Assembly: GCA_947497065.1 (NCBI GenBank)
Contig: CANMEQ010000008.1
Location: 1-64,000 of the forward strand
Reading direction: 5' to 3'
DNA length: 64,000 nucleotides
DNA from: an uncultured Paracoccaceae bacterium
Lineage (GTDB): Bacteria; Pseudomonadota; Alphaproteobacteria; Rhodobacterales; Rhodobacteraceae
The notes beneath the pieces are model-generated. The model did not search any database. It worked only from the letters and a program-made list of their open reading frames with translations, and was not told where the DNA came from. The position numbers and the translations under genes are program-made. Within the stretch, counting starts at the first letter, position 1; every line of letters begins with the position of its first letter. Below are positions 61,662 through 64,000 of this stretch, one piece after another.

Positions 61662-62672
61662 ATGTCCGATCCCGTTACGAATGTCGAAATTGAGGATGTC
61701 TTGTCCTCCATCCGTAGGCTCGTGAGCCACGGTGACGCTGCGCGGTCGCCTGATGCGCCTGTTGGCACGCAGGGCGGGGCTGCGTCTGAAACGGCTGTTC
61801 AATCTCCAGCAGGTGCTGCTTCTGATAAATTCGTTTTGACGCCCGCTTTGATGGTTGTCGAAAACACACCAGCTTTTGACAACCCCGATGAGGTTGTTGT
61901 CGAAGAGGGCACAGATGATGGTTGGTACCGGTCGGAGCCTGCGCCGAACGACGCGTCGGGTGATGCGGGCCCATCAGTCACGGCGCTGGTTGGCGAGGCA
62001 GATGCGCCAAGCGAGAGCGATTTTGGTGCGCAAACCGGAAGTTCTTTCGAAGATGAGGGCCCGCTGGAGCTGACCAATTTGGTCTGGGAACCTATTGAAG
62101 AGGCGACCGAGGATGCGGGCGAAACCGCTACGTCTTTGGGCGCCGATGAAGGAACAACAGATGACGGTCCTCAAACCGTGCCAGACAGGTCCGATTTGGT
62201 GGCAACAATTGCCGAGTTGGAAGCCGCTGTTGGGGTCGATACCGACGATTTCGAGCCTGACGGCAGCGAAGTTGCCGCGCAAACAATCGAATGGCCCGGT
62301 GCCGCCGCACGTAGCAGCTTGGACACGATCGAAGATGCGCAGGTCGAAACTAGCCTCGAAGACGGTCCTCGTACACAGGAACAGACCTCCAACGATACGA
62401 CCGAAGAACCCGTTTTCGCCCACCGCAGTGAAAGCGTCGCGGGGGCTGAACCACAAGATGCATTCGAACGGCCTGCGTCCGAAGACGACGATCTGGATGG
62501 TTTGCTTGAGGCGGGCGGCATGGCTTTGGATGAAGAAGCGCTGCGCGCTTTGGTATCTGAAGTTGTCCGCGAGGAGCTGACCGGCCCTCTTGGCGAGCGG
62601 ATCACACGAAACGTGCGCAAACTTGTTCGGCGAGAAATTCACCGCATCCTAAACAGCCAGGATTTTGACTAA
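61662..62672 (+). CDS. DUF2497 / PopZ-like polar organising protein
   Basis: A 336-aa highly acidic protein. The conserved N-terminus (VEIEDVLSSIRRLV) and C-terminus (LDEEALRALVSEVVREEL, then VRKLVRREIHRIL) flank a long disordered acidic middle (about 40-285). This is the PopZ/DUF2497 design: a multimerising C-terminal helix and an adaptor-binding N-terminal helix. Its end overlaps the convergent cobQ end by 4 bp. Confidence 0.85.
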   Translation: MSDPVTNVEIEDVLSSIRRLVSHGDAARSPDAPVGTQGGAASETAVQSPAGAASDKFVLTPALMVVENTPAFDNPDEVVVEEGTDDGWYRSEPAPNDASGDAGPSVTALVGEADAPSESDFGAQTGSSFEDEGPLELTNLVWEPIEEATEDAGETATSLGADEGTTDDGPQTVPDRSDLVATIAELEAAVGVDTDDFEPDGSEVAAQTIEWPGAAARSSLDTIEDAQVETSLEDGPRTQEQTSNDTTEEPVFAHRSESVAGAEPQDAFERPASEDDDLDGLLEAGGMALDEEALRALVSEVVREELTGPLGERITRNVRKLVRREIHRILNSQDFD

Positions 62673-64000
62673 ACCGGCACATGGGCCGCGAGGTCGAATA
62701 TCTGGTCGATGTCCAAACATGCCTCGAGGTGCGCGGCGAGCCGATCTAGCGTCGCATCAACATCGGCCTCATAGGTCATTGCCTGAACAGGTGCGCCAAT
62801 CTCGGCCATAAATGCCTGACGGAAGTCATCAGCGGCAAAAAGTCCGTGCAAATAGCATCCCTTAACGCGCCCATTCGCGCTCGCCGCACCCTCTGGCCGG
62901 CCACCTTGCGTCAACCACGCATTGTCACGGTCAGGGCCGGTCGTTTCGCCGATATGAATTTCATACCCTGACAGTTGGGCCCCACTGGCAACATGCACCG
63001 CATCACTCAGGGCGAGGCGTTTGTGGGGCGACATCACGGTCGTCACATCCAAGAGCCCCAAGCCACGCACATGGGTCGCCGCACCTTCGATGCCCTCTGG
63101 ATCAGAAATTTCGCGACCAAGCATTTGATACCCGCCGCAAATACCCAAAACATGCCCGCCGCGTCTGACGTGGGCCAAAAGATCGGTATCCCATCCTTGC
63201 GCCCGAAAATGCGCCAAATCAGCGATGGTGGATTTTGAACCGGGGATCAGAACCAAATCGGCGTCACCGGGCAACGGTTGGCCTGCCTCGATGATGTCGA
63301 CGGTCACATCAGGCTGTGCGGCCAGCGGGTCTAGATCATCGAAGTTGGCAATCCTGTTGAGGCGCGGAACGACAACTTTAATCGCGCCGCCTTTTCGGGT
63401 CGCGACATCCATCACGTCTTCCGCGGGCAATTTCCACGCATCGGCGAACCATGGCACAATCCCCAAGGGCGACCAGCCCGTATGGTCGGCGATCGCTGTC
63501 ATACCCTCATCGAACAAGGATGTATCGCCACGGAACTTGTTGATTGCAAAGGCCTTGATCCGTGCGCGATCTTCAGGTGGCAGGATCACATCGGTGCCAA
63601 CCAGTTGCGCAATAACCCCGCCACGGTCGATGTCGCCCACCAAAATGACGGGGCACTGCGCGGCCTCGGCGAAGCCCATATTTGCAATATCACCAGCCCG
63701 TAGATTGATTTCCGCAGGTGAGCCTGCGCCCTCGATCAGAACCAAATCATGCTTTGCCGCCAACCGTCTATAGCTTTCTAAAACACGCGGGATCAGATCC
63801 GCTTTGCGGGTCCCGTATTCGCGTGCTTTCATCGTCGCGAACCGCTTGCCCTGCACAATGACCTGCGCTCCAACATCGGTTTCTGGCTTTAGCAACACGG
63901 GGTTCATATCCGTATGGGGCAACAGGCCACAGGCACGGGCCTGCAAGGCTTGCGCGCGGCCAATTTCACCACCATCCTCGGTGACCGCAGCATTGTTGGA
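62669..64000 (-). CDS. cobQ: Cobyric acid synthase CobQ, 3' part (5' end outside the window)
   Basis: The frame is open to the right edge; 443 residues are visible. It amidates four carboxyl groups of the corrin ring in vitamin B12 synthesis. NNAAVTEDGGEIGRAQALQA near the N-terminal edge and HTDMNPVLLKPETD match the CobQ ATP-binding domain; the glutamine amidotransferase domain has GSKSTIADLAHFRAQGWD and the catalytic Cys in VLGICGGYQMLG. The true N-terminus lies to the right. Confidence 0.93.
   Translation of the reverse strand, partial: SNNAAVTEDGGEIGRAQALQARACGLLPHTDMNPVLLKPETDVGAQVIVQGKRFATMKAREYGTRKADLIPRVLESYRRLAAKHDLVLIEGAGSPAEINLRAGDIANMGFAEAAQCPVILVGDIDRGGVIAQLVGTDVILPPEDRARIKAFAINKFRGDTSLFDEGMTAIADHTGWSPLGIVPWFADAWKLPAEDVMDVATRKGGAIKVVVPRLNRIANFDDLDPLAAQPDVTVDIIEAGQPLPGDADLVLIPGSKSTIADLAHFRAQGWDTDLLAHVRRGGHVLGICGGYQMLGREISDPEGIEGAATHVRGLGLLDVTTVMSPHKRLALSDAVHVASGAQLSGYEIHIGETTGPDRDNAWLTQGGRPEGAASANGRVKGCYLHGLFAADDFRQAFMAEIGAPVQAMTYEADVDATLDRLAAHLEACLDIDQIFDLAAHVPV

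Noticed and set aside
1-64000. CRISPR arrays, rRNA genes, insertion sequences
   Set aside because: I saw no regularly spaced repeats with unique spacers, no rRNA sequence and no transposase; the only tRNA is tRNA-Cys.

Overview
The window looks like a chromosome segment of a marine alphaproteobacterium of the Rhodobacteraceae/roseobacter type. This rests on the flanking genes (an isoaspartate-methyltransferase-like gene, a tolC gene and a DUF2497/PopZ-like gene in that order, then a cobyric acid synthase) and on the VirB/D4-type conjugation backbone. Species cannot be named from the sequence alone.

Layout. (1) 1-13320, left flank: the 3' part of a giant repetitive secreted adhesin, followed by its type I secretion operon (ABC transporter, HlyD adaptor, a small BamE-like exported protein, a TolC-like outer membrane factor). 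(2) 13615-59304, an integrative and conjugative element (ICE) inserted in the 3' half of a tRNA-Cys gene. A 48-bp perfect direct repeat marks both ends, so the predicted excised circle is 45,642 bp. (3) 59257-64000, right flank: the reconstituted tRNA-Cys, the isoaspartate-methyltransferase-like gene, tolC, the DUF2497 gene and the 3' part of cobQ (minus strand, running off the right edge).

Inside the ICE, left to right: a lambda-O-like replication protein gene that carries origin-like repeats in its own coding sequence; a hipBA toxin-antitoxin pair; a small conserved-looking gene; a defence island (HTH regulator, C5-cytosine methyltransferase, Vsr endonuclease remnant, then drmD-drmMI-drmA-drmB-drmC, i.e. 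a class 1 DISARM system with an additional cytosine methyltransferase); the antirestriction gene ardC with three small genes; an oriT-like intergenic region; mobC-relaxase-virD4; a second cargo block (DUF3883 PD-(D/E)XK-like protein, and a PIN-type protein with an XRE-ImmA partner); a complete VirB-type T4SS operon on the minus strand; an OLD-family ATPase-TOPRIM nuclease; and a right-end control module (XRE regulator, two divergent ribbon-helix-helix genes around twin palindromes, an excisionase-like gene and a tyrosine integrase).

How it fits together: HipBA should stabilise the element, ArdC should protect the entering DNA, and DISARM plus the orphan nucleases should protect the host. MobC, relaxase and VirD4 process and dock the DNA, and VirB1-VirB11 exports it. 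A near-identical 16-bp palindromic TATAAT element lies upstream of both the mob operon and the virB operon, so one regulator may control both. Twin GGACA-type palindromes between the divergent ribbon-helix-helix genes look like the switch for excision.
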